Below are positions 53,848-61,122 of a stretch of DNA of 61,122 nt, in pieces. Every line of letters starts with the position of its first letter. The first letter of the stretch is position 1. A program made the position numbers and the translations under genes. This DNA is from Sediminibacterium sp. (GTDB lineage Bacteria; Bacteroidota; Bacteroidia; B-17B0; Aurantibacillaceae). The notes beneath the pieces were generated by a model that saw only the letters and a list, made by a program, of their open reading frames with translations, did not search any database and was not told where the DNA came from. The DNA lies in assembly GCA_030054095.1 (NCBI GenBank), contig JASGCO010000013.1:34008-95129 (forward strand). Direction: 5' to 3'.

Positions 53848-55482
53848 TTATTTGGCAAAAGCACGGTTCAAACGTTTTAATAAAAGTAACATAATCAAAA
53901 AGGCAAGCATAAGCAGAGCAAAGTTTAACCAGAAGTAACCGGCTTTATTATCAAACTTATCCCAGTTTTTGGCTAACACACCACTTAATTTATTACCAAT
54001 GGAAGTCGCCAGACTCCAGCCTCCCATCATTAAAGCAGTTAAACGAACCGGAGACAATTTGGACACCATTGAGAGTCCCATCGGGCTTAAACACAACTCG
54101 CCAATGGTTACAACCCCATAACACCCTATCAGCCACCAGGCACTCGCTTTATGCATACCATTATTAGTGTAATGCACCGCAGCCACCATTACTAAAGTTG
54201 ATAATGCACTGATAAGTAAGCCAAACGCAATTTTGGTAGCGGTGGTTGGCTCTGCGCCGCGTTTACGCATAAAACCAAAAAAGCCAATAATCAATGGCGT
54301 TAAAACAATAACAAAAAACGGATTAATGGATTGAAAAATCTCCGTATTGATCAAACTTACTGTTTCCCCTTCTTTCGGCATTTTAGAAGCATCCAAATTT
54401 TTAAAATACGCCGGATAATCTGTACACTTTACCACTTCGCCTTTTTCATTTTTTATCTTCCGGAATTGTTCATCAATCTGATTTACTTCTTTATTTTCAG
54501 CTTTTAAGCGTTCCGACAAGTACATTTTATCCGTAACACTGGTTAAAGCTGGCGGGCTTTCCCGATCGGTATAAAAATTAGCGTACGTTGTTAAAGCCGT
54601 GCCATTTTGCTTAAATATGGCCCAAAACAAAACCACAATCAGAAAGATGGTAAACATAGTTCCCATCGGTTTCTTTTCCTCGCTACTGGCTTTCATGTAG
54701 ATACTAGCAAAGAAATAAATAACAGGAATACAAAACATAAAGAACGCATCTGTACTATCGCTGCCCATAACAGAATCCGGGATAAACCAGCCTGCTGCCG
54801 CAAAACCACATCCAACCAATAGTGTTTTTACAAATTGCATAATAAACGGCTTATCTTCCGGCGCGGGCTCTTTACGCACATCCACATGCGCGTAATGCTT
54901 GCTGCCAGCTAAAAACGTTATCACACCAATAAACATACCCACTCCGGCAGATATAAACGCGGCTCCCCATCCGTATTTATTACGCATGATAGCGGCAACA
55001 AACGTACAGATAAACGCTCCCACATTAATTCCCATATAAAAAATGTTATACCCTATGTCCTTTTTATCTTTAAACTCAGGTGCATTATACAAATTCCCTA
55101 AAAGTGTTGATATATTTGGTTTAAAGAAGCCATTACCCACTACCATTACCACCAAAGCCGTATAAAATGCCCACATTTGCGGAATAGCAAGCATACAATA
55201 ACCTATCCCCATTAAAATCCCTCCAAGCGTTACCGAGAAACGGTACCCCAGTTTTAAATCTGCCATTAACCCTCCCATAAAGGGCGTCAGGTAGGCGGCG
55301 GCAATAAACGTTCCATACACATCGGCTGCCTGCGCGTTATCCCAGCCTAATCCTCCGGTATCTTTTTCACCCGTCATGTACAAGGTAAAAATGCCAATCA
55401 TTAAATAGTAGCCAAAGCGTTCCCAAAATTCGGTAAACACTAAAGAAAAAAGTCCTTTCGGATAGTTGCGGGCTTTTGCCAT
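53848..55482 (-). CDS. POT/PTR family proton-coupled peptide transporter, copy 3
   Basis: The 544-residue protein carries TEFWERFGYYLMIGIF at helix 1, NGFFKPNISTLLGNLY and VTIGELCLSPMGLSMVSKL. It is longer than copies 1 and 2 because of an acidic loop of about 80 residues (roughly 320-400, with YLSERLKAENKEVNQIDEQFR) exposed outside the membrane. It is transcribed with era. Two TATCTTTA stretches lie in the upstream region, divergent from the zinc-ribbon gene. Confidence 0.9.
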   Translation of the reverse strand: MAKARNYPKGLFSLVFTEFWERFGYYLMIGIFTLYMTGEKDTGGLGWDNAQAADVYGTFIAAAYLTPFMGGLMADLKLGYRFSVTLGGILMGIGYCMLAIPQMWAFYTALVVMVVGNGFFKPNISTLLGNLYNAPEFKDKKDIGYNIFYMGINVGAFICTFVAAIMRNKYGWGAAFISAGVGMFIGVITFLAGSKHYAHVDVRKEPAPEDKPFIMQFVKTLLVGCGFAAAGWFIPDSVMGSDSTDAFFMFCIPVIYFFASIYMKASSEEKKPMGTMFTIFLIVVLFWAIFKQNGTALTTYANFYTDRESPPALTSVTDKMYLSERLKAENKEVNQIDEQFRKIKNEKGEVVKCTDYPAYFKNLDASKMPKEGETVSLINTEIFQSINPFFVIVLTPLIIGFFGFMRKRGAEPTTATKIAFGLLISALSTLVMVAAVHYTNNGMHKASAWWLIGCYGVVTIGELCLSPMGLSMVSKLSPVRLTALMMGGWSLATSIGNKLSGVLAKNWDKFDNKAGYFWLNFALLMLAFLIMLLLLKRLNRAFAK

Positions 55483-55570
55483 TATTGTAAATTAAGTTAA
55501 ACGATAAAGATAGAAACAAAAGACCAAAGTCAAAATTAAAGATAGAAGTTAAGTAATGCGTACATGGTTA

Positions 55571-55601
55571 TTTGACTGTATTAAAAACTTGACTAACTTT
55601 G
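55571..55601 (+). promoter_or_regulatory. Full Bacteroidota promoter of the zinc-ribbon / ADP-ribosylation gene group
   Basis: TTTG (55571-55574), 19-nt spacer, TAACTTTG (55594-55601). Both elements match; the ATG at 55639 follows with a leader of about 30 nt. Confidence 0.8.
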
Positions 55602-55638
55602 AAATAACACGAATCGGTTCCAAAAAGTTGTCTTAACT

Positions 55639-56007
55639 ATGAATACCAGTAAACGCCTGTGCCCGGAATGTGGAGAAGTAATTGTAGGCCGCCAGGATAA
55701 AAAATTCTGCAGCGATGCCTGTCGTAATTCATTTAACAATAAGCAAAACAGCGATACCACAAATTATGTCCGCAATGTGAATAATGCCCTACGCCGCAAT
55801 CGCCGTTTGTTAAAAGACAATCTGAACGGGGATGTAACCAAAATCGCAAGAAAAAAACTGAGCGACGCGGGCTTTAATTTTAATTTCTATACAAACATTT
55901 CTGTTACCAAAACCAATAATAACACCTATTACTACTGCTACGAATATGGCTATCTGAATATAGATACAGAATGGGTACTCATTGTCCGTAAAACCAAACA
56001 AACGTAA
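55639..56007 (+). CDS. Small zinc-ribbon protein
   Basis: The 122-residue protein has an N-terminal zinc ribbon, RLCPECGEVIVGRQDKKFCSDACRN, with four Cys in CxxC...CxxxC arrangement. The rest is basic (RRNRRLLKDN, IARKKL) and then ends in a Tyr-rich stretch (YYYCYEYGYLNIDTEW). Basic charge and ribbon suggest nucleic acid or protein binding; the family resembles DUF2116-type ribbons but I cannot fix it. It is 74 bp before the ADP-ribosylation-like pair and has the strong promoter just upstream, so the three genes may be one unit. Confidence 0.75.
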   Translation: MNTSKRLCPECGEVIVGRQDKKFCSDACRNSFNNKQNSDTTNYVRNVNNALRRNRRLLKDNLNGDVTKIARKKLSDAGFNFNFYTNISVTKTNNNTYYYCYEYGYLNIDTEWVLIVRKTKQT

Positions 56008-56081
56008 TACGGCAATTTCCTTAATTCCACGTATTAGCAATAATTCCCAAACATCTAAACAAAACACTAAAGAATAAAATA

Positions 56082-56465
56082 ATGAATGCCATAACCCTTT
56101 ACCGGCCCGTTGGCCAGCCAGAACTGGATTTGATTGCTGAAAGCGGATTTAAAACATTTCCTCCGCGTTTAAACTGGCAACCTATTTTTTACCCCGTACT
56201 GGATTACGATTACGCCTGTACCATTGCCAGAGAATGGAATACAAATGACGATGCCAATGGAAATGTAGGGTATGTAACCGCTTTCGACATTCCGGAAACA
56301 TATTTCCAGACCTTCGAGGTACAGAATGTAGGCGCGGCTAACTGCAACGAGTTGTGGGTACCGGCCGAAGAGTTGAACACCTTTAATTCAGCCATCATCA
56401 ATGGCATAAAAGTGATTAAAGCATTTTACGGCGAAAAATATACGGGCGAAAAAACACATGAATGA
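56082..56465 (+). CDS. Small protein of the type often annotated as ADP-ribosylation/crystallin J1
   Basis: The 127-residue protein starts NAITLYRPVGQPELDLI and has FPPRLNWQPIFYPVLDYDYA, GYVTAFDIPETYFQTFEVQNVG and NELWVPAEELNTFN, the signature of a small conserved family that I recall being named ADP-ribosylation/crystallin J1. The early Arg (LYRPVG) and late Glu (ELWVPAEEL) are compatible with an ADP-ribosyltransferase-like fold, but this is inference; catalysis is not demonstrated. It overlaps the ADP-ribosylglycohydrolase gene by 8 bp, so the two are translated together. It could be a transferase whose modification is reversed by its neighbour, or an accessory subunit. Confidence 0.72.
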   Translation: MNAITLYRPVGQPELDLIAESGFKTFPPRLNWQPIFYPVLDYDYACTIAREWNTNDDANGNVGYVTAFDIPETYFQTFEVQNVGAANCNELWVPAEELNTFNSAIINGIKVIKAFYGEKYTGEKTHE

Positions 56466-57399
56466 ATTATTAGACCGCTGCAAAGGCGCTCTGGTTGGAC
56501 TGGCCGCCGGTGATGCCCTGGGTACTACGCTCGAATTTATGCGGCCCGGATCGTTTACTCCCATTAAAGACATGGTTGGCGGAGGCATTTTTAAATTAAA
56601 ACCCGGACAATGGACGGATGATACCTCTATGGCTATTTGTCTGGCCAACAGCCTTATCGAAACCGGTACATTCGACGCATACGATCAATTGGAGCGTTAC
56701 CTCAGATGGTTCAGAAAAGGCGAAAACAGCAGCACCGGAACCTGCTTCGACATTGGCAATGCCACACGCGAAGCCATTGCCCTGTTCGAATTTTCCTATC
56801 AGCCCTACTGTGGCGCTACAGACAGAAACGCTTCCGGTAATGGCTCCATTATGCGCCTGGCCCCCATCCCCATACGCTATTACCGGCACCCCGAAGACCT
56901 TATAAATTATGCCGCCCTGAGTTCACGCACCACACATGCTTCCACGCTATGTGTACAAAGTTGTATGTACATGAGCGCGCTAATAGCCGCCGCCATTAAA
57001 GGTGCTTCAAAAAACCAGTTACTCGATGCAGAATGGCTGTTAAATCAGTACCCCATTGACAAAAACGAACTAGACAAAGAACTGATGGACGTTATTCAAG
57101 GATCTTATAAACGATTACAACCACCTCAGATTTATGGATCTGGATACGTGATTAAAACACTGGAAGCCGCCTTGTGGGCGTTTTATAACACTGACAATTT
57201 TGAAAAAGGTGCTTTAAAAGTCGTAAACCTCGGAGACGACGCGGACTCTACCGGCGCGGTGTACGGACAAATAGCCGGCGCGTTTTACGGCTACAACGCT
57301 ATTCCTGAACACTGGCGCAAAAAACTATACCGTTGCCTGGATCTGGAAATCATGGCGGAATCACTCTACCAACTCGCCAATACAGACACAAAAGCATAA
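56458..57399 (+). CDS. ADP-ribosylglycohydrolase (DraG family)
   Basis: The 313-residue, all-helical ARH/DraG enzyme hydrolyses ADP-ribose from modified targets. It has the N-terminal CKGALVGLAAGDALGTTLEF, GQWTDDTSMAICLA (metal-binding TDDT), RNASGNGSIMRLAP and the second metal motif NLGDDADSTGAVYG. All four metal-binding positions are intact, so it should be active. The 8-bp overlap with the 127-residue gene makes the pair a likely functional unit. The repeat element copy B begins about 50 bp after its stop. Confidence 0.92.
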   Translation: MNELLDRCKGALVGLAAGDALGTTLEFMRPGSFTPIKDMVGGGIFKLKPGQWTDDTSMAICLANSLIETGTFDAYDQLERYLRWFRKGENSSTGTCFDIGNATREAIALFEFSYQPYCGATDRNASGNGSIMRLAPIPIRYYRHPEDLINYAALSSRTTHASTLCVQSCMYMSALIAAAIKGASKNQLLDAEWLLNQYPIDKNELDKELMDVIQGSYKRLQPPQIYGSGYVIKTLEAALWAFYNTDNFEKGALKVVNLGDDADSTGAVYGQIAGAFYGYNAIPEHWRKKLYRCLDLEIMAESLYQLANTDTKA

Positions 57400-57448
57400 T
57401 CCGGGATAAACTCAGGAGAACATAAATACCGCATCCGCATGTGTTTTG

Positions 57449-57696
57449 GGGCATCCACTCCCCTGCCCGCACCTTTTCCAAAGTTCCGAACTTTGGAAAA
57501 GGTTTGCTACCCACCGTGGCCGGGCTTTGCGCTATAGCCCGCTTGCTGTTCGCTCATTTTGCTGCGGTTCCGGTGGCTTCTACCCAGGCTTCAATCCAGC
57601 TCAAAAGCCTACGAGGCTTTTGCCCCCTCCCCACTCGCGCAAAATATAGCAAACACCATCGCGGGGCTGCCGCTCCAATCCCTATGCCAAAGGGTT
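57449..57696 (-). repeat. GC-rich dispersed structured intergenic element, copy B (candidate structured RNA)
   Basis: Same element as 1037-1248, opposite strand. In minus-strand order: CCCT/AGGG mini-stem (57695-57681 region); box 1 at 57682-57660 (core GGAGCGGCAGCCCCGCG); an internal hairpin CAAAAGCCT / AGGCTTTTG (57602-57622) that copy A lacks; TTTTGC/GCAAAA arms; box 2 at 57544-57518 (core GCGGGCTATAGCGC); and the 15-bp hairpin ACCTTTTCCAAAGTT / AACTTTGGAAAAGGT at about 57471-57503 with loop CGG. CCCGC of box 1 (57665-57661) can pair with GCGGG of box 2 (57542-57538), where copy A has CCTGC/GCAGG. ORFs at 57441-57701 are taken as chance. It lies between two convergent genes and on the strand of recR. 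Confidence 0.75.
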
Positions 57697-57799
57697 CATG
57701 ATAGTTATAAAATTCCTCTTGAAAAAACAGGGCTTTAAATATCTGTTAACGGTAATAATAAATTACTTTTCATTCCGTCAGATAAACTCACCCCCCCCT

Positions 57800-58405
57800 C
57801 TATCCGCTGAACGGAATACGGTTGGTAATAGATCGCCCGAGCGTGACCTCATCGGTATATTCCAGTTCTTCGCCCACCGCAATACCACGGGCAATCGTAC
57901 TCATCTTTAATGAAAAACCCGCCAAACGCTTAAACACGTAAAACGCGGTGGTTTCTCCCTCCATCGTACCATTCAACGCCAGTATCACTTCTGTTATACC
58001 ACCGCTGCCACACTTCAGCACCAGAGTTTCCACATTCAGATTTTGCGGGCCTATTCCTTCCAGTGGTGAAATGAGTCCGCCCAACACATGATACAATCCT
58101 TTATACAAGCCCGTATTTTCAATCGCCAGAATATCGCGGTAATCCTGCACCACACACACCGTTGCCTGATCGCGCACCGGATTCAGGCAAATATCACACA
58201 CCTCTTGTTCCGATACATTGTGGCACTTGCTGCAAAATTTCAACTCCGTTTTAAGCCGTATAATACTCTGCTGAAGCAGTTCCGCGTAATGCTCATCATT
58301 CTTAATCAAATGCAAGGCGTAACGCAATGCCGTTTTTTTGCCAACTCCCGGCAACTGGGCAAAGGCCTCTACCGCCTGCTCTATTATTTTAGATCCTAAC
58401 TGCAC
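57800..58405 (-). CDS. recR: Recombination protein RecR
   Basis: This 201-residue (GTG start at 58405) RecFOR gap-repair protein binds DNA as a ring. Parts: helix-hairpin-helix AFAQLPGVGKKTALRYALHL, Cys4 zinc finger CSKCHNVSEQEVCDIC, TOPRIM domain from VCVVQDYRDILAIE, with GLYHVLGGLISPLEGIGPQNL. The TTG at 58420 also opens the frame but overlaps a TATTTTTG promoter box (58417-58410) which ends 4 nt before the GTG, so I prefer GTG. Confidence 0.94.
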   Translation of the reverse strand: MQLGSKIIEQAVEAFAQLPGVGKKTALRYALHLIKNDEHYAELLQQSIIRLKTELKFCSKCHNVSEQEVCDICLNPVRDQATVCVVQDYRDILAIENTGLYKGLYHVLGGLISPLEGIGPQNLNVETLVLKCGSGGITEVILALNGTMEGETTAFYVFKRLAGFSLKMSTIARGIAVGEELEYTDEVTLGRSITNRIPFSG

Positions 58406-58409
58406 TCTG

Positions 58410-58417
58410 CAAAAATA
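58410..58417 (-). promoter_or_regulatory. TAnnTTTG box 4 nt before recR GTG start
   Basis: TATTTTTG on the minus strand, then CAGA and GTG. Predicts a leaderless recR message and decides the start codon. Confidence 0.6.
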
Positions 58418-58519
58418 CAAAATACCTGTTCCCCGCTTTAAAACTTATTCAACAGTTCCTGTTTAGAACTATTTACCAGCCAGTTGCGATCTGCCCCTAT
58501 AATTAAAATCTTTGTACAA

Positions 58520-59995
58520 ATGACTCCTGTTCTTATACTCAGTTTTATAGGCGTTTACTTTTTGCTCTTAATGGGCATTGGCTGGTACACCTCACGCCAA
58601 AGCAACGCCAGTTCTTATTTTATTGGCAACAAAGCGTCTCCCTGGTACCTCGTGGCCTTTGGTATGATTGGCGACTCCCTTAGCGGCGTTACTTACATTT
58701 CTGTACCCGGAAAAGTAGATACCGCTCACTTCTCCTACCTTCAGGTGGTGCTCGGTTATTTTCTGGGATACTTTGTTATTTCATCCGTATTGCTCCCACT
58801 CTATTACCGCATGAACCTCCTTTCCATTTACGAATACCTCAAAAGCCGTTTCGGAAAAGTGACCCAGAAAACCGGCGCTTTGTTTTTTATCATTTCCCGC
58901 CTGCTGGGCGCTGCCGCGCGGCTCTATCTGGCCGCTAACGTTATTCAGTTATTCGTATTCGATCAGTTTACAACTATCCGCATCCCTTTTGCATTAAGTG
59001 TTTCTGTTATTCTGGCCCTTATGCTCCTTTACACATATAGGGGAGGTATCAAAACGCTGGTGTACACCGATACACTGCAATCATTGTTTCTGGTGCTGGG
59101 CGTTGTATTGTCTATTGCCGCCATTATCTCTAAAATGGACAGTAGTTTGTGGCAGGCTTGTAAAAACATTATCCAATCCGATAAAAGTACCATTTGGGTA
59201 AGTGATTTCCGTCCTCCCAATTTTGTCCTTAAAGATATCATCGGCGGTTTGTTCATTGCGGTAGCTATGACCGGACTTGACCAGAACATGATGCAAAAAA
59301 ATCTGAGTTGCAAATCCTTGCAGGAAGCGCAGAAAAACATGAAATGGTTCAGTGTGGTCATGTTGGCCGTTAATGTATTTTTTCTTTGCCTTGGTGTATT
59401 AATTTATCAGTACTACGCTTATGCGCACATTCCACTGCCCGGCAGCAGCGATAAAGTTTTTCCGAATCTGGCACTTAATCATTTAGGACTTTTTGCCGGT
59501 CTGGTCTTTATTGTAGGATTAACCGCGGCCACTTTTAGTAGTGCCGATAGCGTATTAACCACACTCACCACTTCGGCCTATGTAGATTTACTGGAACTTG
59601 ACCGCAAGCCGCAACACAGCGAAACGCAAACCGCACGTTGGCGAACCGGTATTCACATTGGTTTTGCGGTGTTATTATGGTTAATCATTCTTGTGTTTTA
59701 TTATGCTAACACCAGCGCGGTAATTGATACTGTTCTGAAAGTAGCCGGTTATACCTATGGCCCTTTATTAGCACTGTTCGGGATTGGATTATTTACCAAA
59801 TGGAACCTACGCGATCAGTGGGTACCTGTTGCCTGCATACTGGGGCCGCTCACCTGCTACTGGCTGAATCAAAATAGTCAGTCCGTTTTAGGAAACTATA
59901 AAATAGGCACCGAACTAATTGTGGTTAACGCAGTGATAACGCTCCTTTTTCTTGTCCTTTTAAAAAGAAGAGAAATCATTCCAGCGAAACATTGA
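58520..59995 (+). CDS. Sodium:solute symporter family protein
   Basis: The start is placed at ATG 58520 (491 residues), just before the first helix TPVLILSFIGVYFLLLMGIG; the frame to 58484 is longer without support. About 13 transmembrane helices of the SSS/LeuT-like fold: SSYFIGNKASPWYLVAFGMIGDSLSGVTYISVPG at helix 1-2, GLTAATFSSADSVLTTLTTSAYVD (Na2 site region, Ser/Thr residues) in helix 8. A cation-coupled importer in the inner membrane; the solute is unknown. An AATCTTTG near-match to the promoter lies at 58507-58514. Confidence 0.9.
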   Translation: MTPVLILSFIGVYFLLLMGIGWYTSRQSNASSYFIGNKASPWYLVAFGMIGDSLSGVTYISVPGKVDTAHFSYLQVVLGYFLGYFVISSVLLPLYYRMNLLSIYEYLKSRFGKVTQKTGALFFIISRLLGAAARLYLAANVIQLFVFDQFTTIRIPFALSVSVILALMLLYTYRGGIKTLVYTDTLQSLFLVLGVVLSIAAIISKMDSSLWQACKNIIQSDKSTIWVSDFRPPNFVLKDIIGGLFIAVAMTGLDQNMMQKNLSCKSLQEAQKNMKWFSVVMLAVNVFFLCLGVLIYQYYAYAHIPLPGSSDKVFPNLALNHLGLFAGLVFIVGLTAATFSSADSVLTTLTTSAYVDLLELDRKPQHSETQTARWRTGIHIGFAVLLWLIILVFYYANTSAVIDTVLKVAGYTYGPLLALFGIGLFTKWNLRDQWVPVACILGPLTCYWLNQNSQSVLGNYKIGTELIVVNAVITLLFLVLLKRREIIPAKH

Positions 59996-60074
59996 AATAA
60001 CAGAGAAAAACGTATCTTTAACTATCTTTTAAATCCTGCCCATCCCTCTGGATTTACATTACATTTATCATTGT

Positions 60075-60821
60075 ATGAAACTTACACACAAAGTAACCGT
60101 ATTTAAACGTTTTATTTACTTGCTTACTACAGTTTTGCTTTTGGCAACCGGTTTCGTTTTGCCTGCTCAGGACAGTACTTTTAATTATCCCTATCGGCAC
60201 AGCCTGATTGCCGAACGGCAGTTTGTCCCTAGTTTTAAAGACTATGGTTCCCCAAGATACGGTAATTATACCTCTTACGCCTACAACGCTAATTGCTTCC
60301 GGATTTCGTATCAGTATTTAATCAGTTGGGCCAATTACAGGCAACGCAATACTGGCATTACTATAGGCGCAGGGGCGCTATACAGAGAGGGGCAAATGAC
60401 GTTCGGGAATGTCGGTTACGGTTCAAGCTGGACGACCGGTACATTCACACATAGCCGTTGGTACACCGGCTTTATGCTTTATACAGAATGGCAAACCTTT
60501 TCTAATCTTAGGCTGGCAACAGGTTTAGATTTAGGTGGGCTTCTGCATACATCCGGACGGTTTATAAAGGTAGAAAAGTACATTCCATACAACAACGCAC
60601 CTTATAATACATGGATTTGGACAGAAGAGAAAGTTGACGAACGGAGTTATTTCAGAACTTTTAACCTTGACCTGTATGCCGACGTTGGATTCCGCTTTAA
60701 ACTGTATAAAAACACATTTCTTTTACCAGGTTGCCGTGGTTACATTGAACGTCGCGACTTAAATATTGGCAATCCCAGCATCAATTTTTCTGGCAGTTTT
60801 TATCTCGGCGTTGCATTTTGA
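60075..60821 (+). CDS. Predicted outer-membrane beta-barrel protein
   Basis: The 248-residue protein has a signal peptide (FIYLLTTVLLLATGFVLPAQ). The mature part is rich in Tyr/Gly/Ser, with alternating strands (FRISYQYLISWANYRQRN, GITIGAGALYREGQ, NLRLATGLDLGGLL) and ends in a typical barrel C-terminus FYLGVAF. Family not recognised; an outer-membrane channel or anchor role is inferred. It is the last coding gene before tRNA-Glu. Confidence 0.72.
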   Translation: MKLTHKVTVFKRFIYLLTTVLLLATGFVLPAQDSTFNYPYRHSLIAERQFVPSFKDYGSPRYGNYTSYAYNANCFRISYQYLISWANYRQRNTGITIGAGALYREGQMTFGNVGYGSSWTTGTFTHSRWYTGFMLYTEWQTFSNLRLATGLDLGGLLHTSGRFIKVEKYIPYNNAPYNTWIWTEEKVDERSYFRTFNLDLYADVGFRFKLYKNTFLLPGCRGYIERRDLNIGNPSINFSGSFYLGVAF

Positions 60822-60864
60822 AGAACCTGATTATCAGGTAATTTACAAAAAAATTCATTTTTTA

Positions 60865-60896
60865 TTTGGCTGAACAAAATTAATTATTTAATTTTG
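60865..60896 (+). promoter_or_regulatory. Promoter of tRNA-Glu
   Basis: TTTG (60865-60868), 20-nt spacer, TAATTTTG (60889-60896), 20 nt before the tRNA start. A clean example of the Bacteroidota housekeeping consensus on a stable RNA gene. Confidence 0.82.
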
Positions 60897-60916
60897 CACT
60901 CCCGAAATGAACAAAT

Positions 60917-60988
60917 GGCCCGTTCGTCTAGGGGTTAGGACGCATCCCTTTCACGGATGAAACACGGGTTCGATTCCCGTACGGGCTA
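60917..60988 (+). tRNA. tRNA-Glu (anticodon UUC)
   Basis: A 72-nt cloverleaf. The acceptor stem GGCCCGT (60917-60923) pairs with ACGGGCT (60981-60987), first pair G-U. The anticodon stem CATCC/GGATG encloses loop CTTTCAC with UUC at 60950-60952. The T arm ACGGG TTCGATT CCCGT is complete and the discriminator is A60988. CCA is not encoded. Confidence 0.96.
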
Positions 60989-60990
60989 CG

Positions 60991-61021
60991 AAAACCGAAG
61001 TTTTAAAAACTTCGGTTTTTT
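60991..61021 (+). terminator. Terminator of tRNA-Glu
   Basis: AAAACCGAAG (60991-61000) pairs with CTTCGGTTTT (61010-61019), followed by a T-run to 61023. It ends the tRNA-Glu transcript 2 bp after the gene. Confidence 0.93.
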
Positions 61022-61122
61022 TTATGTACATGCATACTTAATTGTTCTGCGTTTGCTTACTCATCGCGGATCAGGGACAAAAGTTGTGGAGGAGAAAATA
61101 AAGTTTGATTTTTGCGGACTTT

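Noticed and set aside
57441..57701. Overlapping ORFs of 86 and 67 residues in repeat copy B
   Set aside because: Same repeat; the reading frames are on the strand opposite to the conserved boxes and not shared with copy A.
58088..58399. 103-residue plus-strand ORF within recR
   Set aside because: It is antisense to a clear recR coding sequence and has no own promoter or family features.

Overview
The window comes from a Bacteroidota chromosome, most likely Flavobacteriia-like or a near relative. The evidence is a fused lpxC/fabZ gene, a type IX secretion (T9SS)/gliding locus (gldJ, porP-like, porU, porV), secreted proteins with T9SS C-terminal sorting domains, a SusC/OMP-type beta-barrel receptor beside a LytS/LytTR pair, three POT peptide transporters, and recurrent Bacteroidota promoter boxes (TAnnTTTG, sometimes with TTTG 18-20 nt upstream). 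It is mostly core chromosome; no phage, integrase, IS element or CRISPR array was seen.

Layout. 1-902: 3' end of a PKD-repeat T9SS substrate. About 1037-1248: GC-rich structured repeat, copy A. 1280-5179 (minus): ACMSD-like amidohydrolase, orphan ABC ATPase, lpxA and lpxC/fabZ (lipid A). 5345-8384 (plus): gpmA, HAD hydrolase, map, membrane-anchored EEP phosphohydrolase. 8387-13030 (minus): GT-C-like membrane protein, ubiE/menG, heptose kinase, aminotransferase. 13181-15290 (minus): a lipoprotein and two predicted outer-membrane barrels. 15459-19467: TPR membrane protein, recF, thyA, universal stress protein. 19509-25471 (minus): two tandem POT transporters, yigZ, DMT transporter, dicarboxylate symporter. 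25641-35105: murF, gldJ and porP-like (minus), then porU and porV (plus). 35394-40259 (minus): lipoprotein, MORN-repeat protein, trpS, T9SS substrate. 40409-43814 (plus): mqnA, yqeY, OMP-like protein, E2 acyltransferase. 43889-48223: LytTR regulator, sensor kinase and divergent TonB-type receptor. 48715-52950 (plus): T9SS substrate, thioredoxin-fold protein, gmk, TPR lipoprotein. 52970-55482 (minus): era and a third POT. 55639-57399 (plus): zinc-ribbon protein, a small protein of the family often named ADP-ribosylation/crystallin J1, and an ADP-ribosylglycohydrolase. About 57449-57696: structured repeat, copy B. The rest: recR, sodium:solute symporter, a predicted OMP and tRNA-Glu.

How the genes work together. 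PorU and PorV process and carry T9SS cargo; GldJ and PorP-type proteins belong to the same machine; the proteins at 1-902, 39213-40259 and 48715-50355 carry the C-terminal signal it recognises. LpxC/FabZ, LpxA and the heptose kinase supply the lipopolysaccharide of the outer membrane where this happens. MqnA and UbiE/MenG point to menaquinone made by the futalosine route.

Most unusual item: two copies (A plus strand, B minus strand) of a 210-250 nt GC-rich intergenic element. They share two conserved boxes and an identical 15-bp hairpin stem with different loop. One pairing between the boxes shows a compensatory change (U-A to C-G), which suggests a structured RNA or a mobile RNA-like repeat. 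Second is the two-gene ADP-ribosylation-related module at 56082-57399.
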